45,212 bases of DNA, taken from an uncultured Legionellales bacterium. Lineage in GTDB: Bacteria > Pseudomonadota > Gammaproteobacteria > UBA1113. The translations under genes and the position numbers were made by a program. Positions 9,002-16,921 of the stretch are shown here, piece after piece. The notes beneath the pieces were generated by a model. It had not been told where the DNA came from. It saw nothing but the letters and a program-made list of their open reading frames with translations, and did no database searches. The first letter of the stretch is position 1. Every line of letters begins with the position of its first letter. The DNA lies in contig CAMFJL010000018.1 of NCBI GenBank assembly GCA_945957175.1, positions 1-45,212 of the forward strand, in the 5' to 3' direction.

Positions 9002-9854
9002 ATGTTGGAAATCCTCTAGTAAAAACTTTCCCCCATGTTGACATGGCATCAATCTGCTTATTATTGGCTCCATATGTATAATTCCATGCCTCGCGACTCA
9101 AATCACGTGCTTTTATAATTTTATTAATAATTGTCTGCCTATCTAAATAAGATATGTAACTATCTACATAACTAAAGCTATGCCACATTGGTTCTTTAAG
9201 AAGATCAATTGCTTTATCGAAAAATTTAAACACATTCCAGGTGAGATCATCTAGGCTGTTATTAAATATTTTCAATGCTAACACTTCTATATGATAACTA
9301 CTTAAACATTTATTATGACATAAGCTCCAGTGCTTTATCATTTTTATTATCCGTCGGAAATTTTGACCACATTCAGACGACTTGTTCTCTATATCATTCG
9401 CATGGTTTTTAGGGTTCGATTTAATCCAGCTGTTTGTGGCAATATCGGGTACATTGTAAATTATGCTACCAAATACACCTTGCTCTTGATAGACTGGCAC
9501 AACATCTACATTAGGCCAAGTTTGATAATATAAAGTTACAGCTTGTCCATTTTTTCTAACATTTGTTTTGTATTGAGCAAGCGCATCTCTGATACTTTGT
9601 ATTACCTGTACAGGTGTTTTGCCTCTTACATATTTTTCATAATTAAGAACCAGCATAATATCTAAGTCTGCATGTCCACTTAATGCCGTAAATTTAGGGA
9701 TAGAGCCCATACTAAATGAATCAACTATAGAGAAACTATTGCCTAATAAACCAATAAGATGCTCCCTCCTTGAATTAGCAGTATCTCTATGATTACCACT
9801 TAAATTTATGGTATCAAAAAATGTGTTAAACGCAGCGTCAACAGTAAAAGCCAA
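8994..9854 (-). CDS. CBASS CD-NTase (cGAS/DncV-like cyclic oligonucleotide synthase)
   Basis: A 286-residue SMODS nucleotidyltransferase. The polymerase-beta motif is complete: G50-S51 in SMGSIPKFTAL, the first two metal-binding aspartates D63 and D65 in ADLDIMLV, and the third, D117, in PNVDVVPVY. The helical C-terminal half (CHNKCLSSYHIEVLAL) matches the OAS1-like C-terminal lobe of this family. On phage infection it should join nucleotides into a cyclic di- or trinucleotide that activates the adjacent four-helix membrane effector. No Cap2/Cap3 or HORMA/TRIP13 genes flank it, so this is a minimal two-gene (type I) CBASS. The nucleotide product cannot be told from sequence. Base composition is visibly AT-rich, as expected of a transferred defence islet. 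Confidence 0.9.
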   Translation of the reverse strand: MAFTVDAAFNTFFDTINLSGNHRDTANSRREHLIGLLGNSFSIVDSFSMGSIPKFTALSGHADLDIMLVLNYEKYVRGKTPVQVIQSIRDALAQYKTNVRKNGQAVTLYYQTWPNVDVVPVYQEQGVFGSIIYNVPDIATNSWIKSNPKNHANDIENKSSECGQNFRRIIKMIKHWSLCHNKCLSSYHIEVLALKIFNNSLDDLTWNVFKFFDKAIDLLKEPMWHSFSYVDSYISYLDRQTIINKIIKARDLSREAWNYTYGANNKQIDAMSTWGKVFTRGFPTYG

Positions 9855-9900
9855 TTTTTTCTCCTATGTAGTCATTAAGATATAAATTAATGTGAGGATA

Positions 9901-10308
9901 TTAATATGTACGTAACTCACCATTTGGCGATAGATATCTATACAATGTCTGCTTACTAATGCCCAGCTCCTGACAAAGCGCACCGATCTTAGTGTCAGGC
10001 TGCCCCATCGCAGCTGTAGCCAGCCGAAGCTTTGCTGGTGTCATTTTAACTGGTCGTCCACCTTTTCTGCCACGAGCGCGGGCAGATGCAAGACCTGCAA
10101 CAGTGCGCTCTCGAATCATCTCACGTTCAAATTCAGCTAATGCTGCAAATATACCAAACACAAGCTTACCAGCAGCAGTCGTTGTATCAATAGCAGCACC
10201 GTGCCCCGTTAACACTTTTAAACCAATATCTTTTGAGGTTAGGTTATGGACGGTATTAATGAGGTTACGCAGATCACGCCCTAGCCTATCCAGTTTCCAT
10301 ACCACTAA
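9901..10308 (-). pseudogene. 5'-truncated serine recombinase (resolvase/invertase) fragment
   Basis: About 134 residues of a Tn3-resolvase/DNA-invertase family protein. The fragment starts in the VVWKLDRLGR motif that normally lies near residue 65-70. It keeps the GLKVLTG and FGIFAALAEFEREMIRERT segments (the long E helix) and a C-terminal helix-turn-helix (ALCQELGISKQTLYRYL). Extending the frame upstream gives only a few more residues before an in-frame TGA near 10322, so the catalytic serine and N-terminal domain are gone. A GTG could start translation, but the product could not recombine DNA. The break lies next to a long palindromic repeat. It sits 46 bases upstream of the CBASS genes on the same strand, suggesting it came in with them. 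Confidence 0.82.
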
Positions 10309-10338
10309 GGCATTACCATAAAATCACAAATATCAGGT

Positions 10339-10395
10339 TGTAGGGGCCGGTCTTGTGCCGGCCATTAGACGGGTGACCACAAGGGCCCCCCTACA
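10339..10395. repeat. Long GC-rich inverted repeat (GTAGGGGC...GCCCCTAC type)
   Basis: The ends tgtaggggcc and gggcccccctaca pair as an imperfect palindrome around internal GGCCGG/CCGGCC and GTGACCAC arms. This is the form of the 'GTAGGGGC...CAAGGG...CCCCTAC' dispersed repeats seen in many bacterial genomes. It abuts the truncated end of the recombinase fragment. Confidence 0.7.
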
Positions 10396-10408
10396 GATAA
10401 GCATCTTC

Positions 10409-10452
10409 GCATTTTGAAGTTACTTGAGTATATACTCGTGAGCTTTCAAAAT
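10409..10452. repeat. Hairpin partner module of the interspersed repeat
   Basis: The arms GCATTTTGAAG and CTTTCAAAATGC enclose the 12-bp palindrome GAGTATATACTC (10426-10437). A diverged copy (tattctgaagtagctcgagt... ctttcaaaatac) lies at 37560-37606 and a partial one near 34616-34643. Two of the three are placed directly before a copy of the main repeat. Confidence 0.6.
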
Positions 10453-10454
10453 GC

Positions 10455-10545
10455 ATGTTTTGTCATCGCTGCGCGATGTGTTTTGTCACCCCTCATCCGC
10501 CCTTCGGGCACCTTCTCCCGCAAGGGGAGAAGGGTATTTTTTGAG
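10455..10545 (+). repeat. Interspersed palindromic repeat copy
   Basis: A single copy with the full order of palindromes: CATCGCtgcGCGATG, CCGCCCTTCGGGC and CTTCTCCCgcaaGGGGAGAAG, then a T-run. The last hairpin plus tattttttg has the form of an intrinsic terminator. Confidence 0.9.
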
Positions 10546-11006
10546 CATAAGTAGATCGGTATTTTGTGAACCATCCGATTTTGATACTCGTACATATCCA
10601 ACGAGCACTAGCCTACCCCTTCAGAATTAATTCAGTATACCATAGTCACAAAAACGGTCGGTTTTGTGACTTTCAAAATTAACCGACGAATACAACAAAA
10701 AATAGTCACTAAACAAGTCACTTAAACTAAGTATTAAAAACACGCTAAGAATATGATTATGTTACCAAACATCGACAAAAAGTAAATCACATTAAAGTCA
10801 TATAAATTATATGACCCTTATCTTTATTATCAGGGCTATTTAAGATGGCGATACGCATTTCAAGTCACATGACTCTAGAAGTCATGATAGACCACCTACC
10901 ATAATACGAAATCGATCTTATTGATAGACTTTTTAGCATAGCGAAATTTCTATCTTTAGGGCAAGGTCTATTAATAAACTGTTCCCTTGTATAGTAAAAG
11001 TGTTAA
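10546..11006. other. AT-rich gene-free spacer
   Basis: No reading frame, RNA gene or known site is recognisable. It contains an 8-bp palindrome, GTCATATA / TATATGAC at 10797-10815, and several copies of 'tcac/gtga' motifs (for example cacaaaaacggtcggttttgtgac at 10646-10669, written here only as a position guide to an imperfect inverted repeat). It is probably the decayed part of the mobile islet. Confidence 0.4.
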
Positions 11007-11297
11007 TTAATAGGTATGCTCTGAAAGGAACGCTTTAAAATCACTAATTTTATTAAGAGTGCCGAAAGTGTTATTTTTTAATAGTCCATCGAAGGGATTC
11101 ACCACAGCAAGATAGTATGGCGTTTGTTGTTGCAACTCAAATATCGCTTGCTCGTTATCAGTTTTAACATTAAATGAAATATGATAATGATTGTTGTAAA
11201 GTTCAGCTTTATCATATATTAGAGGTCTTGATGTGATGATAACTTTGGCCTTTGGTATATAATTGAACCCCTTGTATAGAGACTGCTTCAGAAAACC
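11007..11297 (-). pseudogene. 3' fragment of an unidentified gene
   Basis: An open frame of about 96 codons runs from an in-frame stop at 11298-11300 to TAA at 11007 with no ATG. The peptide contains YIPKAKVIITSRPLIYD and PYYLAVVNPFDGLL. The AKVIITSRP piece resembles the sensor strand of NACHT/STAND ATPases, but the remainder does not support that. Its protein-like composition and the lack of a start suggest the tail of a gene cut by the surrounding rearrangements. Function is unknown. Confidence 0.4.
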
Positions 11298-11370
11298 TTA
11301 AGCTTAGTCAGTTATAATAGGCTTAGTACCAACGATAATTGAGATTTAATTTAACAGAAAAGGTAAAACC

Positions 11371-12423
11371 ATGAGAAGTCCAGCTGATATGATTCGTTCG
11401 TTAAGAGAAGATGAAGATCGTCTTTTACAGCAGTATGGTCTGCTGGAAAAAAAGATGATGCCGCTTCGTAAACTCGCCGATAATTCGCGTGACCCTGGAG
11501 AAAAGTCGAGCTATGCGGGGCAGCTTGTGGGTTTACAGACCCAAAAGGGTAAGATAGAGGACCAGCTTTCACTCATTCATGCAGAATTGAGGGGGTTAGG
11601 ACAAGAATCTCGTCCACATGATACCTATTGTCCAGCAGAACCCCCTATTCCTTCCTATTATTATCCACCACATTCTCCACGTCAATCCGTTTTCTCAAGC
11701 CCGATGCCTACGTACGGCTCAGTCTCGCCATCAGCAGAACGCGTACAGCTACAACAGTTAGAAGCTCAGATAGCCGCGATAAAGACTCAACAACGCATAG
11801 ATGAACTTGGCATACAGCAAAAACAGGTGTCTTCAACAATAAAGCAGCTAGAATCAGATCCTTCTGATGCAGCCCGCACCACAAGACGCGAATTGCGTGA
11901 AAGGCTTGAAGCTATAATTAAAGAACTCATAGGGTTGAGGTTTCACCAAAGCTCCAGCCAGGCAGGCTTACAACCCGTTGTTAGCCCAGCATCGGCTACT
12001 ACTGCTTACTCACATGTTCCACCAAGTGGTTTACCATTTTTTCCGCCTCCTGCCAGCCATGCTGCAAGCTTATTAGGCGCCGCTTCCACTGCCCCGATGA
12101 TATCTGAATCGTCGCACAGACTTAAAAGCCCGAGCGAATTATTGCGCCAGCAAGACAAATTGATGGCAGACATGCGGCGACCTGGTGCAGATGTCACAGG
12201 CATCAAACAACAATTGGATGATATAAAAAACGATGTGGTTGATGCAATCGAGGCGTGTAAAACAGCCGCACAAATGCAACAACTCGCCTCCACCTATAAA
12301 AGTGTAATTGAAAAAACACCACCAAGTAGAACAACTGCAGCAACCACGCCAGCGCGTATTGCAGAATTAATAGAAACACGTCAGCAGCAAGAGAAGGCCG
12401 TGCTTACTCGTCGATTTGTTTAG
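11371..12423 (+). CDS. Coiled-coil protein of unknown function
   Basis: I do not recognise this 350-residue protein. Its N-terminal 75 residues (EDEDRLLQQYGLLEKKM onward), residues about 125-190 and the C-terminal 90 are rich in Leu, Glu, Lys and Gln at heptad spacing and should form coiled coils. They are joined by Pro/Ser/Tyr-rich linkers (SYYYPPHSPRQS, LPFFPPPASHAAS). There is no signal peptide or membrane segment. The ATG has an AAGG box 8 bases upstream and a good terminator follows. The disordered, low-complexity style resembles secreted effector proteins of intracellular gammaproteobacteria, but that is only an impression. Confidence 0.7.
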   Translation: MRSPADMIRSLREDEDRLLQQYGLLEKKMMPLRKLADNSRDPGEKSSYAGQLVGLQTQKGKIEDQLSLIHAELRGLGQESRPHDTYCPAEPPIPSYYYPPHSPRQSVFSSPMPTYGSVSPSAERVQLQQLEAQIAAIKTQQRIDELGIQQKQVSSTIKQLESDPSDAARTTRRELRERLEAIIKELIGLRFHQSSSQAGLQPVVSPASATTAYSHVPPSGLPFFPPPASHAASLLGAASTAPMISESSHRLKSPSELLRQQDKLMADMRRPGADVTGIKQQLDDIKNDVVDAIEACKTAAQMQQLASTYKSVIEKTPPSRTTAATTPARIAELIETRQQQEKAVLTRRFV

Positions 12424-12432
12424 ATATCAATG

Positions 12433-12456
12433 ACCCGCATTTTGCGGGTTTGTTGT
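12433..12456 (+). terminator. Rho-independent terminator
   Basis: A perfect 7-bp stem ACCCGCA / TGCGGGT with a TTT loop, followed by the T-rich tract ttgttgttc, lies ten bases after the coiled-coil gene's stop. Confidence 0.75.
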
Positions 12457-12602
12457 TCTGATGAATTATAGACTAATTGACAAGCAGAATATGATCCATA
12501 TCCTGTGCATCAATATCGCAGTCGATTAAAGCTCAAGCCTTTAGCGATTATTAAAACAGCGTTTGCATAATCGCAGCTATCAAGCGCACGATTAAACCGA
12601 AT

Positions 12603-13055
12603 TTATTCATTTAAAACCTTACCAGATTGAATGGCTTCCTTCATAAAGGCCGTATGAAAAACATTATTACAATCAATACTGATATACGCATTTTGGGTAT
12701 TAAATATGCGACCACATAGCTTTTTGCCGCCATCCCAATGCTGCCAGGTGATATAAAAGGTACCATCAGGCTCTACCGTGTATACACCTTTGTCCATTTG
12801 AGGTTCATTTTTTGGTTTTTGCGACATTCGTCCTAAAACATTGCCGTTATTATCCATAAACATCGAAAAAGTATTGTCGATGGTGTGCCCATTTAAATTG
12901 TCTGTTGCAACGGATATGACAGTCTTACCTACAAAAGCTTGTTTAAACTGAGGACCGTTAAGTGAGTCTAATGTCATTGCGTAAGCAAGCGTACTTGTGA
13001 CGGTTAACATGAGAACATTAAATATTGCTAGTCTTTTCATATTGAGTATAAACAT
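12603..13055 (-). CDS. Small exported protein, possibly DUF995-like
   Basis: A 150-residue protein with an N-terminal signal peptide (MKRLAIFNVLMLTVTSTLAYA, cleavage likely after AYA). The mature part has beta-rich segments such as VYTVEPDGTFYITWQHWDGG and two or three cysteines (KKLCGRIF, SIDCNN), suggesting a disulfide in the periplasm. The YTVEPDGTFYITW...CGRIF pattern recalls DUF995 proteins, though I cannot confirm this. The start at 13055 has GAGG 7 bases upstream and lies one base past the stop of the upstream lipocalin-like gene, so they form an operon. Confidence 0.65.
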   Translation of the reverse strand: MFILNMKRLAIFNVLMLTVTSTLAYAMTLDSLNGPQFKQAFVGKTVISVATDNLNGHTIDNTFSMFMDNNGNVLGRMSQKPKNEPQMDKGVYTVEPDGTFYITWQHWDGGKKLCGRIFNTQNAYISIDCNNVFHTAFMKEAIQSGKVLNE

Positions 13056-13056
13056 T

Positions 13057-13509
13057 TTAGCGCCTCTCCCAGATTAATATTGATTTATAATCACTTTGCG
13101 TATCGTGATCATAAAAACTTAAAATAAGTTTATTGTCTTGCAAATTGTAATGTCTTACCTGATTAGTACCAATCCAACTTGGCTTCCACGCCGATTGGAT
13201 ATGATGAATAACCTGATTCTTTGTTACTGTGTAAGTGCCTGCATAACTAAGCATAGAAGAACTATTGAGTGACTTAGTGAGATCTTTATTAATAATAACG
13301 ACAGACATATAACCATTAGGCAGATATATTAAATATCCTTCAGGATTTTTCCCATAAGGATATTTAGTATTGCCATCTTTTAATATTGTCCTAGTTGCTG
13401 AAACAAGCTGCCAAGTTCCATCAATATTAGTGTTTAATGCTATCGCAGGATCTGAAAGCAATAGTATAAAAAATAAAAATATACACCGTGTTAAATTATT
13501 AATACTCAT
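13057..13509 (-). CDS. Exported lipocalin-like domain protein
   Basis: A 150-residue protein with a signal peptide (about residues 1-24, ending PAIALN). It is followed by a small beta-barrel with the hallmarks of the lipocalin-like family (PF13924 type): GTWQLVSATRT, YPYGKNPEGYLIYLPNGYMS, YAGTYTV, HHIQSAWKPSWIGTNQVRHY and a final LILSF strand. These proteins probably bind a small hydrophobic ligand in the periplasm; the ligand is unknown. Its ATG overlaps the stop of an upstream methyltransferase remnant (ATGA), and the next small exported protein follows after one base. Confidence 0.8.
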   Translation of the reverse strand: MSINNLTRCIFLFFILLLSDPAIALNTNIDGTWQLVSATRTILKDGNTKYPYGKNPEGYLIYLPNGYMSVVIINKDLTKSLNSSSMLSYAGTYTVTKNQVIHHIQSAWKPSWIGTNQVRHYNLQDNKLILSFYDHDTQSDYKSILIWERR

Positions 13510-13706
13510 ATATTTATTAAGCCTATCTTTTCCTTGTTATACCAAATAAGCTTAAAGCCTGCCCAGAACATCGCTTCTTCTGTATGTCTGGTAATACGGC
13601 GCCCACCCGTAAGATACGCTAAACAACGCTGCCATTGATAATGTTTTGCATTATGCGTTGCTGCGACATGCTCAATGGATATAAGTTTGCCTTGCGGACG
13701 TAACAC
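13506..13706 (-). pseudogene. C-terminal remnant of a class I methyltransferase
   Basis: About 66 codons match the tail of UbiE/type-11-like methyltransferases: VLRPQGKLISIEHV, the YQWQRCLAYLTGGRRITR stretch and the closing AGFKLIW. An in-frame TAG lies a few codons upstream, and the SAM-binding N-terminal half is missing. A GTG (13704-13706) could start it, but the fragment cannot be a working enzyme. Its stop overlaps the lipocalin-like start, so the original operon order was probably methyltransferase, lipocalin, small exported protein. Confidence 0.65.
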
Positions 13707-13833
13707 ACCTAGCTATCATAATATAAAATAAAATTGAGTAACAGGCATTTTACATGTTTATTTTTATGCTATGATGATTTTTCATTGGCATCTAAATAAA
13801 GAGGCATTTATTTTTTAATGATATTTAAGGATT

Positions 13834-14427
13834 ATGATGGAAGACGAATTGTCACTCATTGATTCTCAAGGCAATGTGACATTAAATAAATATTTTTACT
13901 CTGATACGGAAGCAAATGACTTATTTTTACTCATGCAGAAAACACTACCATGGAAACAGGAAATCATTACTATTTTTAATAAGTCAGTTGCTTGTCCAAG
14001 ACTTATTGATTGGTCTGGTGACCAAGGTGTTAATTATACTTACTCAAAAAACAAGCATATTGCCTCAGGATGGGATCCTATTTTACTTTCAATTAAAGAA
14101 AAAATTGAGTGTCGTCTTAAGTACTCATTTAATTTTGTTTTATGCAATCTTTATCGAGATGGTCAAGATTATATGGGATGGCATGACGATGGTGAGAAGT
14201 CACAGGGAAAAGAACCCATTATTGCTTCTCTTAGTTTCGGTGCAGAACGAAAGTTTGAGTTTAGAAATAAACAGAGTAAAGCACTCATTAAACTAACATT
14301 AAATGCTGGCAGCTTGCTCGTTATGTCAGATGAAACCCAAGTGTACTGGCAACATCGCTTACCTAAAGATAATAAATGTCATACACCAAGAATTAACCTA
14401 ACCTTTAGAAATATTGTTGACGCTTGA
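13834..14427 (+). CDS. AlkB-like 2-oxoglutarate/Fe(II) dioxygenase
   Basis: A 197-residue protein of the AlkB family, closest in layout to ALKBH2/3-type enzymes. The iron ligands are visible: H117 and D119 in GWHDDGEK and H174 in YWQHRLPK. The 2-oxoglutarate-binding arginine region TPRINLTFR is at the end. The N-terminal CPRLIDWSGDQGVNYTYS loop is the nucleotide-recognition region. The family oxidatively removes methyl groups from 1-methyladenine and 3-methylcytosine in DNA or RNA. Two consecutive ATGs (13834 and 13837) are possible starts. It has its own AT-rich upstream region, divergent from the small exported protein operon, and is followed by a repeat whose last hairpin could terminate it. 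Confidence 0.9.
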   Translation: MMEDELSLIDSQGNVTLNKYFYSDTEANDLFLLMQKTLPWKQEIITIFNKSVACPRLIDWSGDQGVNYTYSKNKHIASGWDPILLSIKEKIECRLKYSFNFVLCNLYRDGQDYMGWHDDGEKSQGKEPIIASLSFGAERKFEFRNKQSKALIKLTLNAGSLLVMSDETQVYWQHRLPKDNKCHTPRINLTFRNIVDA

Positions 14428-14445
14428 GTGATGCGTATTAATCAT

Positions 14446-14560
14446 GTTGTCATCGCTGCGCAATGTATAATTACCCCTCATCCGCCGCTTCGCGGCACCT
14501 TCTCCCGCAAGGGGAGAAGGGCGATCAAGAGGTTTTCTTGCACAGAGGGGAGAAGGGAAT
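14446..14560 (+). repeat. Interspersed palindromic repeat copy with partial second arm
   Basis: It contains CATCGCtgcGCaATG, a CCGCCGCTTCGCGGC hairpin and CTTCTCCCgcaaGGGGAGAAG at 14500-14520. A second partial arm, gaggggagaaggga, follows at 14545-14558. It lies between the convergent AlkB and VOC genes. Confidence 0.85.
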
Positions 14561-14563
14561 AGC

Positions 14564-15031
14564 TTATTTTTTGCAGGGAGAATCACCCATAGGCTGATCA
14601 TCTGCTACATTCGTCGCAAAAATCCAGTGATAACCATCGAGATCTTTCACGCGGCAGGTTCTATCGCCCCAGAACATCGTTTCTGGTTCATCTAAAATTT
14701 CTACGCCATGCTTTTTCGCATTTTCATACCAGCTATCCACATCGTCCACATACACATAAAGGCTAATGGGAGAATCGAGTTTACTATGCTTGGGCGTGGA
14801 AATTTCTTGTCCAAACGCATGCTCTGCCAGCATCATGAAAACAGCCTGGCCTTTGTACCTGACCGCTGCGTGAATAACTTTGCCTTCATGCACTGCTTCA
14901 TCAACTTCTTCGCAACGCTCAAAACCAAAAGCATCCACATAAAAAGCAATGGCTTTAGATAAATCCATAATCGTTAAATACGGTGTCAACCAAGCAATAT
15001 GGCCTGGTTTAGCAGGACGTTGGGTAGTCAT
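14564..15031 (-). CDS. VOC-family (glyoxalase/bleomycin-resistance-like) protein
   Basis: A 155-residue protein of the vicinal oxygen chelate superfamily, in the PhnB/'YP_ glyoxalase' style. It has two beta-alpha-beta-beta-beta units: TPYLTIMDLSKAIAFYVDAFGFE in the first, and LYVYVDDVDSWYENAKKHGVEI with WGDRTCRVKDLDGYHWIF in the second. The C-terminal GDR...D.DG.HW.F pattern is typical. Members bind a divalent metal and act on, or sequester, small molecules, so the reaction cannot be inferred. The start has GAGGAAA five bases upstream. The final 15 residues are polar and probably unstructured. Confidence 0.85.
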   Translation of the reverse strand: MTTQRPAKPGHIAWLTPYLTIMDLSKAIAFYVDAFGFERCEEVDEAVHEGKVIHAAVRYKGQAVFMMLAEHAFGQEISTPKHSKLDSPISLYVYVDDVDSWYENAKKHGVEILDEPETMFWGDRTCRVKDLDGYHWIFATNVADDQPMGDSPCKK

Positions 15032-15158
15032 ACAGATTTCCTCAAAGTTGGTTAAAAAATTAACTGGACATCATGGGATAGTGTAACAGAAATATGCACT
15101 CATTTTAAACTCTATAGTCCATGGAGACATTACCGATATAATTCATGTGACTTTTTAT

Positions 15159-16076
15159 TTAGATAACCATACTAACCCCATTCATTGTAATAAAATCATC
15201 TGATGCGTATGCCTTTATATATGGATTAGCCTCTATAAACATATGTGTTAAAGCACGTTGTGGTCCTAATTCAAGCCAAGTATCAATTTGATAATCGCTT
15301 GCCATGTGCATAATCTTATCCCAATGCAGTGGTTGAGATAATTCTTTTGCTAAAATAGCTAACATGGATACCGTATCTTCAACCCTCTCTGCTGTCATTG
15401 CATTTAAAATAGGTATAGTCATCTTGGCAGATTGCACATAAGTTTGTAAATATTTGTGAAATTCAATACTTGCGTTTGCTAATAAAGGTGTATGTGATGG
15501 AAATTTAACCTTAATCGATTTAACTAAGCTAACACCTATTTTTTTAGCTGCTGTCTTAAGTTTTTCGAGATCAGCTAGAAACCCACCGATAATATAATGA
15601 TCATTATCATTGATAATGGCAATATGGCAATTATAGGTTTGTATTAGCTTCTTGGCATCATTTAGATTGATATGGCCTTTAAGTGCTATCATCCCCGCAT
15701 CTTTGTCATAATTATCTAGTGCAGCTTGCATACACTGCACACGCTTTTCTACAATGTCGAAAATAGATGTCAATGGTAATGCAGTGCTGGCACAAAAGGC
15801 ACTTAGTTCACCTAGACTATAACCACATAATAATGCTTGTAATGGTCGCCGCTGTGCTATGGCTCGAAAAGTACCGACCGATAATGAAGTAATGAAGAGC
15901 TGAGAATATAAAGCGTCATCGCAATATTTTGCTATATTAGCTTCATGGCTAAGATCAAAACCAATGAGTTTGCTGCATGCTTGCAACCACGATTGCCCCC
16001 AGGTATCTTGCTTCAGCAAATGAAACATTGCCTGATATTGCTGACCTTGTCCAGAGAACCCTATGAGTAATGACAT
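15159..16076 (-). CDS. mdcH: Malonate decarboxylase malonyl-CoA acyltransferase (epsilon subunit)
   Basis: A 305-residue malonyltransferase of the FabD fold. The nucleophile elbow is CGYSLGE with S87, the substrate loop is FSGQGQQY (residues 7-14), and KFPSHTPLL provides the catalytic histidine. It transfers malonyl from malonyl-CoA to the thiol of the MdcC prosthetic group (replacing acetyl), priming the decarboxylase. It is the last gene of the mdc operon and overlaps mdcB by 16 bases. Confidence 0.92.
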   Translation of the reverse strand: MSLLIGFSGQGQQYQAMFHLLKQDTWGQSWLQACSKLIGFDLSHEANIAKYCDDALYSQLFITSLSVGTFRAIAQRRPLQALLCGYSLGELSAFCASTALPLTSIFDIVEKRVQCMQAALDNYDKDAGMIALKGHINLNDAKKLIQTYNCHIAIINDNDHYIIGGFLADLEKLKTAAKKIGVSLVKSIKVKFPSHTPLLANASIEFHKYLQTYVQSAKMTIPILNAMTAERVEDTVSMLAILAKELSQPLHWDKIMHMASDYQIDTWLELGPQRALTHMFIEANPYIKAYASDDFITMNGVSMVI

Positions 16077-16921
16077 CGTAAACGCTCATGAAATAGTTGC
16101 CCAGCAAACAATAATACCGCAATCAAATCACCTACACCACCTGGACTTATTTTTTCTGAAGAAAATAAATGATGAACATAGATAGCGTAATTGTAGCGCT
16201 CCTCCATAGAGTTTAGCATCAATATTTCTTTTGCATAGTTTCTAGCATACATAAGACCATTCCATTGTTTTCTATATAAAATATTTGTGTCATCCACATG
16301 ACATAATAGCTCTGCATATGCATATAAACAGCTCATATCCAGTGATAATGTTTTATCATACATCGCAAGAAAACTAGGTAATAATTGAAAAATAATAGGA
16401 TACGCCTGAGACGCCATTGCTTTCGCGTCAGTAATCTGATACTGCTTGTTAACTTGACTGCCATGGCTGTTGGGCTGATTTTTATGCCCTTGCAAGTGGT
16501 CATACCAGTCATCAAGAATTTGCTGTTGTAACATATCTGGTTGACATATCTTTTGTCTTGCTATAAGTCTTGCAGTAGAAATAACCATAATACCTAATGC
16601 AAAAATAGCACCTCGATGTGTGTTCACACCCTCTGTAACTTCTAGCATTCGCATCTCTGCCTGCTTTGCCAGTTTAACCACGTAGTTAAAATCAATACTT
16701 TCTATAGATACATAAATAATCTTATAAAAATAATGACGTAAGCTAAATAGGCTACGATAAAATAACTTACCATCCATATCATCATGAGCACCTTGACACA
16801 CAAAACTTACTAAACCCGGCTTAGGATATGCTTTAACTTCAAAGTAAAGCGCACGCACCGCAAGTTTCGTGATCTCTCGTGCTAATTTTTTATCTGCTAC
16901 ACAAGCTGGGGTAATAGGCAT
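16061..16921 (-). CDS. mdcB: Triphosphoribosyl-dephospho-CoA synthase
   Basis: A protein of about 286 residues of the CitG/MdcB family. It makes 2'-(5''-triphosphoribosyl)-3'-dephospho-CoA from ATP and dephospho-CoA, the precursor of the decarboxylase prosthetic group. The family signature is present: ALYFEVKAYPKPGLVSF, GAHDDMDGKLF, TEGVNTHRGAIF and, near the end, SPGGVGDLIAV. ATG at 16921 is chosen. An in-frame TTG at 16939 would add six residues. The gene overlaps mdcG by more than 30 bases, indicating translational coupling. Confidence 0.92.
   Translation of the reverse strand: MPITPACVADKKLAREITKLAVRALYFEVKAYPKPGLVSFVCQGAHDDMDGKLFYRSLFSLRHYFYKIIYVSIESIDFNYVVKLAKQAEMRMLEVTEGVNTHRGAIFALGIMVISTARLIARQKICQPDMLQQQILDDWYDHLQGHKNQPNSHGSQVNKQYQITDAKAMASQAYPIIFQLLPSFLAMYDKTLSLDMSCLYAYAELLCHVDDTNILYRKQWNGLMYARNYAKEILMLNSMEERYNYAIYVHHLFSSEKISPGGVGDLIAVLLFAGQLFHERLRCHYS

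Noticed and set aside
9901-10308. Functional short resolvase or invertase
   Set aside because: The catalytic serine and N-terminal domain are missing and a stop lies just upstream in frame.
14398-14601. Minus-strand open frame of 67 codons
   Set aside because: It runs through the palindromic repeat and the ends of the AlkB-like and VOC genes; its composition comes from the repeat.
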